DNA of 24,271 nucleotides from Fragilaria crotonensis (GCA_022925895.1 JAKSYS010000802.1:1-24271), one strand, 5' to 3'. Counted from the first letter of the stretch, positions 10,722-20,044 are shown. Numbers and translations: made by a program. The notes: generated by a model from the letters alone, not told the origin.

Positions 10722-11183
10722 CGTTGTGTTCTTCGTAACCAGTGTCGTTGGTGTAGTGTGCGAGCAACAAGCACGATGCACCCAAATGTATGAGTTATGA
10801 TTTATGATAGATCATTAGCACATCACACACATGTCATTGCCGATTGTCGTCCGGCGACGTCATCATCCCTCAACATCAAGTTCCGCCTTAAAACATCTCT
10901 GCTTGTGACGGTTTCGATTTAACATCATCATCGTTGTTTTGACACACCTGGTACTGCTAGTACCAGGTACCTTCACGCAGAATTCATATGTACTCCGGAC
11001 TCCGGTACAAGTACTTCGGACTACCCGACAGTACTGGACAGTAGTGTATCTTGTAATCAAGTACTGTAGTGCTCACTTGGTACTGGTACGATGTACAGAA
11101 ATCCCCCCGGACGAATCATGACTCAATGGTGTGGAGCAGAGTCCTGCACTGGGTACCCATACCCAGTACCCAACCACTACCCA

Positions 11184-11214
11184 CCCATACCCATGGTTAA
11201 TGGGTGGGTATGGG
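11184..11214. repeat. Inverted repeat CCCATACCCA / TGGGTATGGG
   Basis: CCCATACCCA at 11184-11193 pairs perfectly with TGGGTATGGG at 11205-11214 across an 11-base loop. An alternative pairing of ACCCACCCAT (11179) with ATGGGTGGGT (11200) is also possible. It marks the point where the repeat changes from C-rich to G-rich. Confidence 0.8.
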
Positions 11215-11230
11215 CATGCCCAACCAGTGG

Positions 11231-11300
11231 GTGGGTGGGTATGGGTGGTCCAAACTCCACTGAGCAAACCGTGGGTGGGTAATGGGTGGTCTAGCCTGCC
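11231..11300 (+). repeat. G-rich repeat unit, copy A
   Basis: About 70 bases running GTGGGTGGGTATGGGTGGTC, then CAAAC, a GCAAACC-like spacer, GTGGGTGGGTAATGGGTGG and CTAGCCTGCC. The same order recurs at 11463-11532. Runs of three G's spaced by one or two bases could form G-quadruplexes on this strand. Confidence 0.75.
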
Positions 11301-11462
11301 CACACGAATCGACCAGTGTGTACTCTGAGTATACAGTAGCTAGTAAGGAGTAGTAGAGTATAGTACACGGTGAGAGCAACTTTTAGAAAAATAGCCTGCG
11401 GCGGGCTAAATTTTTGCAGGGAAAATGGGTACTGGGTGGGTATGGGTACGGCCTAGCGGGCG

Positions 11463-11532
11463 TGGGTGGGTACGGGTGGTCCAAGCGTGACCGCGCGAAG
11501 CGTGGGTGGGTCATGGGTGGTCCAAGCCTGCC
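11463..11532 (+). repeat. G-rich repeat unit, copy B
   Basis: A second copy of the unit at 11231-11300, in the same orientation and about 232 bases downstream. The ends are conserved (GTGGGTGGGTA at the left, CAAGCCTGCC at the right) and the middle is diverged (GCGTGACCGCGCGAAGC). Confidence 0.75.
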
Positions 11533-11786
11533 TACCGGTAGCCTTGAGTACCCATGGGCACAGGCGTCATACCCGGTGCAGGACTCTGGTGTGGAGTGAG
11601 TTCGCTGTCCAGCGCAGTCAATGCTCGACCGAAGATTAAGAACACTACAGCATCTATCGATTGAACGAGCTGCACACAACATCGGAAATGCTGCAACTAC
11701 TGGTAGTCCCGCAACGATGTTCATCGCAAACCAAGGTCCGTTCTAGTACGGAGTAGCATTTAAACCTATTCATAGCTACCGAACCT

Positions 11787-12875
11787 TCATTTCCGCTTCT
11801 CGACAACGGACGTTACCATCGCCAGACCCTCAATTGCAGCGGGAGGCCACGCAATAGTGTTTTTCAAGTAGTCCTCATTGATGTATTTTAGACGTTGTAT
11901 GTCAGGAATTTCGAGATACTTGCGCTGGGCCGCAATCTGGTCCCCAGTGACAGCCAGGAAGGTAGCGTAGGCAGCTCTCACTTCAGGTGCTTCTGGGAAT
12001 CGATTGTCTACACGCTTCAACAAATCGAACCCTCCCTTAACATCACCAAGCTGAAGTTTCACCAACGCCGACCGAAGCCAGAATGGATTTACTTCATTCG
12101 AAGTCATAGAGATAGCCAAACTGTAGTCACGATCTGCAGGCGCATACAGCCCATTCAACTCCTTAGCTCGGGCAAGGTTCTGAGCGATAATACCATCTGG
12201 TTTTCCTCGCAAAGCGCTGGCTCGCGATAAATCCGAAAGGGCATCCTTAACGCGATTATTGTTAAGGCGAAGGCTACCGCGGTTGAGGAGCAAAATGTAC
12301 AAATCGTCACACTTTCGAACGCCGAATGCATTATCTGTTTCTCTTAGACTTTCCTGACATAAATTTATTGCTGTGGAGTAGGCTTCTTCAGCGGGATCCA
12401 AAAATCCAAGGGCGACTTGCGTATTGCCAAGATTGCTCCAACCGTAAATAAACCTAGGAGATATTTTGTAACTTTGGCATACAACCTTTGCGCTGCTTCC
12501 ATGTTCCCCTGTCCCTCGCGGGCTCGAGCTTCGTTGAACATCTGCACCATGCACAACATGAAATGACTGGTCATGAGAAAGGTAGATGACATGGCGCCGA
12601 AATGAAAACTACAATCACATACTCACCTTCTTGGCATCTCCTGAAGCAACAACTTCAACCGGAAGGTTGCCAACAACCTCTTCCGCTGCAAAGGAAGGCG
12701 CTGCAACGGGACCGAGAGCGACCAAACCGACCGAGAGGATCTGGGTCATGATGGCATTGCGCCGGGAAAGAACCTCCCGGAGATTATTGTTGGACGCAAG
12801 AGATAACCCCTGGATATCTTTGGATGCAAGAAACACGATGATGGCGCCGACCAATAACGCCGAAGAGACTGCCAT
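11787..12875 (-). CDS. Predicted thylakoid-lumen TPR protein, two exons
   Basis: Exon 1 (12875-12627) encodes a hydrophobic signal peptide (ALLVGAIIVFLA), a transit region, and a twin-arginine SRRNAIM followed by a hydrophobic stretch and APSFA|AEE. That is the pattern of a protein sent through the plastid and across the thylakoid by the Tat route. Exon 2 (12541-11787) encodes tetratricopeptide-type helices: an NEARAREGQGNMEAAQRLYA unit, then a YGWSNLGNTQVALGFLDPAE unit, with further repeats. It ends in a conserved-looking AWPPAAIEGL tail. TPR proteins of this kind usually act as assembly scaffolds; the partner is unknown. The frame changes near 12475, where GTTACAAAATATC would read on with one more A, a homopolymer-type loss. 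The right-hand transposon begins only about 150 bases upstream of the ATG. Confidence 0.75.
12542..12626 (-). other. 85-base spliceosomal intron in the TPR gene
   Basis: On the minus strand a GTGAGT donor follows GATGCCAAGAAG and a TGGTGCAG acceptor precedes ATGTTCAACGAAGC. Removing the 85 bases joins KK to MFNEAR in frame (phase 0). Both splice sites fit consensus. Confidence 0.85.
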
Positions 12876-13019
12876 GATGTGTTTGCCAGATTAGCGATTG
12901 ACAAAATATTGACTGGGTCAAAACACGCTGTCTGATGGTCTTCTTGCAATCGATGTTAGTGGCTTGATCCAACAGCTAAGAACGTCGTCAAAAGTTGGCT
13001 TCCTGAAACCTGAAACAGT

Positions 13020-13028
13020 TGGACGGAA
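13020..13028 (+). repeat. Left target-site duplication TGGACGGAA
   Basis: Nine bases identical to 20045-20053 and directly abutting the inverted repeats of the 7 kb element. Nine bases is the usual duplication size for Mutator-like transposons. Confidence 0.88.
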
Positions 13029-13103
13029 GGAAATGCCTAATTCGCTAACGATTAATGCGCTATCAAAAACGCTAAACCAATAAGAATCTGCCGCGACGTC
13101 ATC
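13029..13103 (+). repeat. Left terminal inverted repeat
   Basis: Reads GGAAATGCCTAATTCGCTAAC and continues through AATGCGCTATCAAA to GACGTCATC. It aligns with the reverse complement of 19971-20044 over the full length, with TGCCTAAT, CGCTAAC, AATGCGCTATCAAA, CGCTAA, CCAAT and ACGTCATC shared. The word CGCTA occurs three times and may be a transposase-binding motif. Confidence 0.88.
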
Positions 13104-13350
13104 GGGGAAAGGGGCCAAAACAGTCATCTGATGATGTCATAATCATATACATGTATCGTTATACATATTCAAATGGCACGCCGGCATAACTTATTCGATA
13201 TTCGCGCCCAACTTTGAAATTGAATGTACTTGAAATTGAACGGCTGCACCATTTTCAAATACGAGAGTGCATTCGTGAAAGTTAACAACTCTCACTCTCA
13301 CTCTCACTATTAACCAGCACGACATCAGCACCTCTTACCCACTGCAAGCC
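13104..13350. promoter_or_regulatory. Transposase leader and presumed promoter
   Basis: An AT-rich stretch between the left inverted repeat and the transposase ATG, with no open frame of note. A CTCACTCTCACTCTCACT pyrimidine microsatellite lies at about 13289-13306, some 45 bases before the ATG, a usual place for a 5' leader. The assignment rests on position only. Confidence 0.4.
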
Positions 13351-16300
13351 ATGGAAATCACTCCTATAGAGCAAGAAGAATGCACGTCAACCGCAACTGA
13401 CATCTTCTATTCTCAAGCAGAGAAGGAGAATTTACATCTTATCAAGAAGGAATTTGACGGAGAGTTCCCTGTCGGAGCTGTGTTTGCAACAAGGAGGGAC
13501 CTGATCGATGCAATGCGTCAAAAGGCAACGAAGTTTGGATTCTTTATTGTTGACCGCGGAATGGCAGCTTGTTGTTCTGAAACAACATCAAGGGATGCCA
13601 GGATGCACGAAAACAGCTAGGACGGAATTGGCTGCTCAGAGAAATGGAAAAACCTATATGCCGCGAAAATCTGCAAGATCAAAGTGTGGGTGTGAATTCA
13701 AGATTAACTTACCGGGATGAAGGGCAGTGAACTGGGAGGAGTTAGAATATCGCATGTGCAATTTATGCACGGAAAGGGGTGTAAGCCTTCAGGGGAACAA
13801 TTCAAGGCAGCATGGACTAGTGGTGGACATGCATCAAGGCACCTTGCCCGCACTCAGAATCTTAAGCTGCACACCATTGTCCAGCTTCTTGCAAGTGAAC
13901 AGAAGCCAAGTGCCAGAATGATGAGAGGTTTGCTTCGCGATATGTTGCCAAAAGATTTTGACGTGTCCAGCAAATTCATAAATAATGTGAAGACCAAGGT
14001 CAAGTTGAAGCTGATGAATGGTGACTTTGATCTTCTCCTGTCGGAAGGAAGAGTCTCAGAGGGAGATGTGGAGTTCATTTTAAGTCCTAGTGACAATCTA
14101 CCTCCAGAGTATCTGTCTGTTGCACAGGACATCGCAAATGAGACATTAAAGGAGGCACTCTCTGATCCCGGAAGTATGTGCTTGGTGGTTCAATACCTCT
14201 GTCGACTGCATCAAGAGGATCCATCTTTTCTCTTTGACATTCAACGTGATCAGAATGATACAATGGTTGGAATTTGCTGGCAAACAGCCACAATGAGGTT
14301 TGACTGGGACACCTGCGCCTCCTCGATTGCATTAGACGGTATGAAACGCCAGCTAAACAGCTTTTGTTACCCGTACATTGCTGTCACTGGTATTGATGGA
14401 TATGGCCACATGGTTGTGTGTGCCGAAGCCATTGTGATATCTGAGCGGATCGAGGCTTACGCATGGCTGCTTCGGTGCTGCAGTAACTTTTCATGCAAAC
14501 GAAAGCTAGACAGCATTCATGCTATCTTTGGTGATGGATTAGTAACTTGCGACAGTCTGCTCGCATCCCTTGGCATTCAAGATTCATGTTCCCTCCTTGA
14601 TGATGTGCACCATTTATTGTCCCCTGAGTGCGGTACATGGTTTAAACAATTTGGAGCCAGCAGATGGAACCACTATGGTGGATTGCTGCGATCTTTGGTT
14701 TTTGAGTCCTACTCCTTGGATGCCTACGAGACTATAAGGTCCAAGATTCTAGCAATGATGGATTGTCGTGGTGAGCCTCAAAGTCTCTTAAACTATTTCA
14801 ACAACGTCATTCATGTTGCAAGGAGAAGATTTGCACGCTACTCTGTCAATGCAATACCCTGTAACGAAGAACGTCTTGGATCTTCAATTGCGGAGGCTAA
14901 CCATTCATCTTATGTTGCTCGCATCGGGGGTGGTAGCTGGGATGATCCTGCAATGCAGGTTAAGGACTGCATCCTTCGCATGCAAGAGCTCGCCAATAAG
15001 AGGGCAAGTATCCGAGACCAGTACAGGCGACAGAGTGCAGCAAGCAGTCACACCACATGCGATAAAACCCTTGCCCTTATGCTTGTTAAACTGTCAAAGC
15101 GCGGATTCAAGATCTGCAAAGAAGAATACAAGAAATCATCAGGATACTACTGCTCACTGCTGAGTGGTGGCGGAGAACAAAAGGAAGTGCGACGGATTGG
15201 GGATTCATCCCAAAGGGCTCGCCTTGTCAATGGATCTAAGTGCTCATGCAATGTCTTCGTTGCATATCAGATTCAATGTCGACATCTCTTTGCATTTCAT
15301 GGTGAAGAATTCAAGCTTGGGCTCGTTGATTCCAAGTTCCACGCCCAGCCATTGTCAGTATCGTCCCCGAATCCAGATTACACCACTATCCTGTCAGCTT
15401 GGTCTGTAACCAGGGACCCTTACATTGGCAGTCTCGGCGATAAGTTGTTCTGTCGGCAGACTGCTCCTGTGCTGTCAAGCCCACCCAGAAGACCTACAAG
15501 CCTGCCGGCAGAGAGATGGATGCGAAGACAATGATCCTTTCCAAGACTATCATGATGCTGGGAAGGAGATGCGATGTGCATTTGGAAAGAACCCGACCTT
15601 GAGAGTATCGAACACGATTCTTGCATTCTCGTCAACAACACAGCAACTTCAGTTCTACCGGTAGTCAGGAAGAGGAATGTGACCTTCCGATTTTACTGAT
15701 GTTGCGAACAGTGTTGCAAATCTAGCACTAAGTCTTCCAAATGAAGATGCAAGAATGGAATGCCTAGGTGTCTTGGTTCGGATGAGAGATGCCTTGAGTT
15801 TGTCCGCCAGTGGCCAGCAGCAAACTTCTTCCGTTCCATTTCTTGGATTTATGTCGTCTGCTGAAGAATTTCTTGGGGCATTCGGGCCGAATGCCGAATC
15901 TCGGAAAGAAGGCATATTTGCTGAACACCACAACAGTAATTTTGAGATGCAGCGACACAATATCGGTAAGGTTCGGCAGAAGCGACTTAAATCACTGAAC
16001 GAGAGGAAAGCACACGGAGCAAAAAGCAGCAGACCCTTGTCGATGGAACTCTCTCAAAACCTTGTTCCTCATTTGGCTGATGCACGTAGCAGGCAGGCAC
16101 AATGTTCGTATTGTGGTTCCTGTCAGCACACGATCAAGCGGTGCTCTAAGATGGACAAGGTGGCTTTTGTTGGGAAGAAGAACAGTGCCTCCTGGAATCG
16201 ATGGTATCGTACGTTGGGGAATCAAAGTCACCACGATGTAGTTGTGCCCAATGCTGGGTGCACCTTGAAACTTAATCGAGAGCTCCAACAAGACATTCCA

Positions 16301-16626
16301 TCTCCCTCTCAGATTATTCGTCATCTGTCCATTAAAGCAGTCTTCTATTCTTCAGAGGCTATCGAGTTTATGTCGCGACCTACCAGCATATACAGATCCA
16401 GAATCTGCAGAACACCCACATTCCATCTCCGGACAACAATATTGTTGAACTCCAGCTTATTGAGCGCGGTGGAAACTTTGTTGTAAAGCAACATGAAACT
16501 GCTTGCAGGGTCGACAGGGAAGTTAATACCACTTTTTATACACAAGCAAAGACAGTTCAGAAATGGATGGAGAAAGCATCCAGCGATTCACACTTGTTTG
16601 TTTACGTCAAAGCAAAGGAAACATAG
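13351..16626 (+). CDS. Mutator-like transposase with SWIM zinc finger and zinc knuckle
   Basis: It should bind the inverted repeats and cut and rejoin the element. The N terminus has a FAR1/WRKY-GCM1-like finger: FPVGAVFATRRDLIDAMR, then RSKCGCEFKI near 13674 and SHVQFMHGKGC near 13754. The catalytic core follows: Asp in ALDG (14335), TGIDGYGHMVVCAEA, Asp in IFGDG (14533), and a candidate Glu in IAEANHSSY (14893). A SWIM finger C-x-C-x9-C-x-H is at 15241-15285, and a CCHC zinc knuckle C-x2-C-x4-H-x4-C at 16103-16144. The coding line changes frame near 13600, 13716, 15530-15680 and 16365, and ends in frame 1 at the TAG 16624-16626 after VKAKET. The ATG at 13351 starts the first conserved stretch. 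It is either an eroded copy or one with sequencing errors. Confidence 0.82.
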
Positions 16627-16834
16627 GTCCTTGAAGAGTGCCGTCCAACAAGAAAGCGAAGGCATATGGAACGAACCACCAAAGCGTATGACATTCCCTT
16701 GGTTCTCCACATTTGGTTCCGCTTGGACAAGCAACTGCAACAGATTTAATAGTGAGAGCCTATATGTACCAACTTAAAGGAGCAGCGATAGCCACCACCT
16801 TCTTCCACCACGTTAAAAACACATTGCGTCCGTA

Positions 16835-18586
16835 CTATGCATTCGTTGCACTCCGCTCCGCCATATCCCGCCGCAACGATATGGTTCTTCCAGCCTGAAG
16901 GACACTCTCCTTGGCGACACTGAATGAACCAAAGCACAAGTTTGGCCCATTTGTTTGCCCTGTAGTGTGCAATGATGTACAGTGCCGAAGCACTCGTCCA
17001 TCCCAACTGATAGCAACACCATGTGACAGTTTCACAGCCAGGCCCAAAAAACGATTCCCATTCCCATCAACACCCACAACATTTGGCATTAGGAAGAACC
17101 AATTTTTTGCTGCCCCAGGAATTGTCTCAGTCCACACTGCAAAGCCCTGCGAGGTATCACCACAATCAAAATGGGATGCATTGCCCAGGTTGACACTCAT
17201 GTCAACCGAATACCCAACACAGCCAAAATGACCATCACCCCCATTGGTGACACGGGAAGCAGGCCACTATCTGCCTCAAGTCCTGGATGACGGTGAGGAC
17301 ATCAGGAAAGCAATGCCGACCCACAAGTGCCAGCGACCGAACAAATTCGCGCAACACCTCATCAGGAACCAAAGCATTTGTTGTGTAACTGCTCGTTGAC
17401 ACGCCGTCCTTGTGTACCCGAGTTCCAATGGGGTGCATGGTCCCAACATCCCCCCTCCCATTCCTCGCACCGCCAACGGCACGTTCACGGGCAACAACCG
17501 CATTGTGGGAGTTGATGTTATCCAATGCTCTGCCCACCAACTGCCGACCCCCATTGTCAAGAAGTGACAGAGAGTTTCTGATAAGAATCGCAGTCTTCCT
17601 GCCTTTCATGTCACACCGATCAGGAGATCCACCATAACATCAAAATTGGGTGACACACGGGTCCACAATGCAGCACGTAGACGGCACACAAAGTAGTGGC
17701 ATCCAACTGCATAGTGACCCCACCATAGCGCACAGAGTTCGATCCGGCTAGCCGGAGGTTGTACAAAGGCTGCCCGATCAGCAGCCGACCACTCGCATGG
17801 ACTTCCATCGAAGACATCCGGAGGCAAAGCCGGTCCGTCAGCATCGTGCAGCTGCCTAGCACACCGAATTAATCGATGCTGGTGCACCTCAATATGCGAT
17901 CTAACTGTCAGCGACACCCTCCATGCAGAACTACGATGATGCAGGCGTTTCACATAACCTCCTGCCCGAATTCACTTCCACCACTAGTCGTAACCAACTC
18001 AAGTCCAGTGGAATAAGGGTTTGCACGACCAACTGCATTACTCCGACGCTCCCGAGCACAGTAGAAGGCCCCTGCCGACGGAATGATTGCGATCACTGTT
18101 CTGAAACTCCCGTCTGCACAGTCTGCAATTTCTTCAGGTCCAGAACATCCAACAGGAACAACAGTCCCTGCCCGTATGGCATGTTCCCTCACAACAGGGA
18201 CATATGAGCAATTCAAGATAACATCCATCACTATAAAATTGTGATGGAATGGGGTTGTGACCTCTGATTGATAGAACACATCCTCAAGCAGCCCAATTGT
18301 TCGATGTGGAAGCCAGGCAACTCAGCACCCCAGGAAACCATGCATATAAGCCATGGAGAGCACCAAATCCAACGTACGGGGTCATGCATAGCATAGGTTC
18401 ACCAGCATGCAATGCACGCGCACCCAGTTCAGTCACATATTGAGAGAAGGACTCCCAAACCCGGCTCTGAAGTCTCAGGCAAACACTTGAGTAACACAGC
18501 CAAAACCTGGGCCTGAGATGGACATGATTTACGAGCTCTCCTGACCCGTGGTAACACCCTGGCACCCTACTCGCACCCTGTGACAT
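16835..18586 (-). CDS. Transposon passenger gene, putative 2OG-Fe(II) oxygenase-like protein
   Basis: A minus-strand coding line facing the transposase gene inside the same inverted repeats. It runs from the ATG at 18586 to the stop at 16835-16837, with frame changes near 18310, 17950, 17610 and 17250. The first two thirds (VGCSGPEEIADCADGSFRTV, CALWWGHYAVGCHYF and others) match nothing I recognise. The last third reads as a double-stranded beta helix: YSVDMSVNLGNASHFDCGD with an HxD pair (His codon 17173-17171, Asp 17167-17165), then NWFFLMPNVVGV, FLGLAVKLSHG and AISWDGRVLRHCTS. The distal His (16984-16982) is 63 residues after the first. HxD...H with a 'G..ISWDGR..H' strand is the 2OG-Fe(II) oxygenase pattern, seen for example in TET/JBP DNA-base hydroxylases. 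The basic residue that normally binds 2-oxoglutarate is not clear; the nearest Lys is about 23 residues on. Fold assignment is inference, and the substrate is unknown. Confidence 0.55.
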
Positions 18587-18811
18587 CTGTGCCGCACTAA
18601 CAAGCCTTGGTGTGTCCCAAGATTAAGGATCGATGAGCGACAAGTTTGTTTGCCCACTGGCGCTCAGGAGATAGTTGCTGGCATTCACGGGAAACTCCCC
18701 ACTCCCTCCATACGTTCATTGCCCCATCCATCCTTCCACAAACTCCAGCCACCGTATCCTTCAATGAGAAAATTTCTCAAGTATCTTGTTGATCAGAAGG
18801 CAACGTCGTTA
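18587..18811. promoter_or_regulatory. Presumed promoter of the oxygenase-like gene
   Basis: The 225 bases between the ATG of the minus-strand passenger gene and the tandem array. No promoter motif was identified. A plus-strand open frame that starts at 18650 runs into the repeat array and has no protein-like features. Confidence 0.3.
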
Positions 18812-19590
18812 CAACAATTTGAGCAAGTCAGAAAGAAAGCTGCGGGTCGAAACCACTGTATGGCAGTGACAACAGCAACGTTCAGTCGTCGTTGATCACA
18901 ATTGATGATAACGCAGTAACCCAATGATGACGTCCAGCAGCAGTCAAGAGCGTAACCGATTTGCGTCCAACAATTTGCGCAACTCAGAAAGAAAGCTGCA
19001 GGTCGAAACCACTGTATGGCAGTGACGACAGCAATGTTCAGTCGTCGTTGATCACAATCTAGGACAGCACAGTAGCCTCAACGATGACGTCCAGCACAGC
19101 AGCAGAGGCGTAACTGATTTGCGTCCAACAATTTGCACAACTCAGAAAGAAAGCTGCAGGTCGAAACCACTGTATGGCAGTGACGACAGCAACGTTCAGT
19201 CGTCGTTGATCACAATCTAGGACAGCACAGTAACCCCAACGATGACGTCAGCACAGCAGCAGAGCGTAACCGATTTGTGTCCAACAATTTGCGCAACTCA
19301 GAAAGAAAGCTGCAGGTCGAAACCACTGTATGGCAGTGACGACAGCAATGTTCAGTCGTCGTTGATCAAAATCGAGGACAACGCAGCAGTAAGCCCAATG
19401 ATGATGTCTAGCACGGGACTGCGACAGAGAGGGTAGCTGATTTCCGTCCAACAATTCACACCGCTCGTGTTCAACGATTTGCTCAAGTCAGAAAAAAGCT
19501 GCGGGCGAAACCACTGTATGGCAGTGACGACAGCAACGTTCAGTCGTCGTTGATCAAAATCGAAGACAACCTCAATGATCCCCTGGCAGA
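18812..19590 (+). repeat. Five tandem copies of a ~157-base subterminal repeat
   Basis: Copies begin with CAACAATT(T) at 18812, 18968, 19126, 19282 and 19448, giving periods of 156, 158, 156 and 166. Each holds AAGCTGC[AG]GG, CGAAACCACTGTATGGCAGTG and a GTCGTCGTTGATCA block. CACTG-TATGG-CAGTG can fold as a 5-bp hairpin, and GACGAC...GTCGTC around AACGTT as a second, in every full copy. The last copy carries an extra ~24 bases. The array is present only near the right end. Confidence 0.92.
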
Positions 19591-19970
19591 TAGTAGTCAA
19601 TGGGGATTGTGTTGTCTGACACCAACACAAATCAAAACGGAGCAATGAGAACAACACAAGCAGCAGCATCAACAGTAAAAATATTATAATGCTGCAAAAT
19701 GGTGGCAAAATAAGTGCAACATTGTACTCCGAGTACCTTGCAGTACTCTGAGTACGAACGTATCTACAGCCGCTTCCAGAATTTCATGCCTCCGTACATA
19801 GCAGTACAATTGTAAGGCATGCCAAGAGTTTGGGTTCGAAATTTTGGAAACCGGGCCAGCGCCAATCTTGCCATGTAAGAGAGATACACATGAATTTTCT
19901 ATATGAAGACGTATGTTTCTTTTTCATTTAAAGGCGGGGTGCAAAAATTCATTGTGAGGAGACTCGACAT
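19591..19970. other. Gene-free right subterminal region of the transposon
   Basis: No coding stretch and no further copy of the 157-base repeat. A few GTAC words (CTCCGAGTACC and CTCTGAGTACG near 19726-19757) resemble the host spacers. The region leads into the right inverted repeat. Confidence 0.6.
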
Positions 19971-20044
19971 GATGACGTTGCAGCGGAATATGATTGGGTT
20001 AGCGCTTTGATAGCGCATTAGTTGTTAGCGCATTAGGCACTCTC
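19971..20044 (-). repeat. Right terminal inverted repeat
   Basis: The reverse complement reads GAGAGTGCCTAATGCGCTAAC and onward to AACGTCATC, matching the left repeat with scattered differences and small gaps. TAGCGC occurs three times (about 19999, 20011 and 20026). It abuts the second copy of the 9-base target duplication. Confidence 0.88.

Larger units (their letters stand above)
10722..11786. other. Repeat-rich spacer between two minus-strand plastid-protein genes
   Basis: No gene is supported. 10940-11100 holds GTAC palindromes (TGCTAGTACCAGGTACC and similar words). 11150-11545 holds G-rich GGGTGGGTATGGGT sequence and its complement. 11330-11380 is rich in TAGTA words. The spacer includes the promoter of the 10721 gene and the 3' end of the TPR gene. 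Open frames here, such as 11383-11724 minus, are low-complexity products of the repeats. Confidence 0.7.
13029..20044 (+). mobile_element. Complete Mutator-like DNA transposon with passenger oxygenase-like gene
   Basis: A 7,016-base element with terminal inverted repeats at 13029-13103 and 19971-20044 and an exact 9-base target duplication outside both. Inside are a plus-strand transposase gene with SWIM finger and zinc knuckle (13351-16626), a convergent minus-strand gene with an oxygenase-like domain (16835-18586), an array of five repeats of about 157 bases (18812-19590), and about 380 gene-free bases before the right end. The intact target duplication and 75-80% similar ends show a unit that moved as a whole. 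Frame breaks in both genes mean current activity cannot be claimed. A KDZ-type transposon is a less likely alternative. Confidence 0.85.

Noticed and set aside
11073-11724. Open frames in the GGGT-rich spacer
   Set aside because: Gly/Trp/Val or Pro/Thr/His repeats caused by the repeated DNA; no start context or domain.
13854-14332. Minus-strand open frames opposite the transposase catalytic core
   Set aside because: They shadow the well-supported plus-strand domain and show no protein-like motifs.
16835-17200. Naming the passenger protein a TET/JBP DNA hydroxylase
   Set aside because: Only HxD...H and strand motifs are visible. The 2-oxoglutarate-binding basic residue is unclear and the substrate cannot be read from the sequence.
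16911-18207. Plus-strand open frames across the passenger gene
   Set aside because: The minus strand gives coherent domain-like sequence across the same bases; the plus-strand products are low-complexity antisense shadows.
18650-18895. Small plus-strand gene between passenger gene and repeat array
   Set aside because: It ends inside the tandem repeat and has no recognisable features or conserved composition.
18812-19590. CRISPR-like array
   Set aside because: Repeats are ~157 bases, contiguous and without unique spacers, inside a eukaryotic transposon. They are ordinary tandem repeats.
13029-20044. Assignment to KDZ/Zisupton-type transposons
   Set aside because: The 9 bp duplication, WRKY-GCM1-like finger, SWIM C-x-C-x9-C-x-H and CCHC knuckle fit Mutator-like elements better. 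Kept only as an alternative because KDZ elements are the ones known to carry TET/JBP genes.
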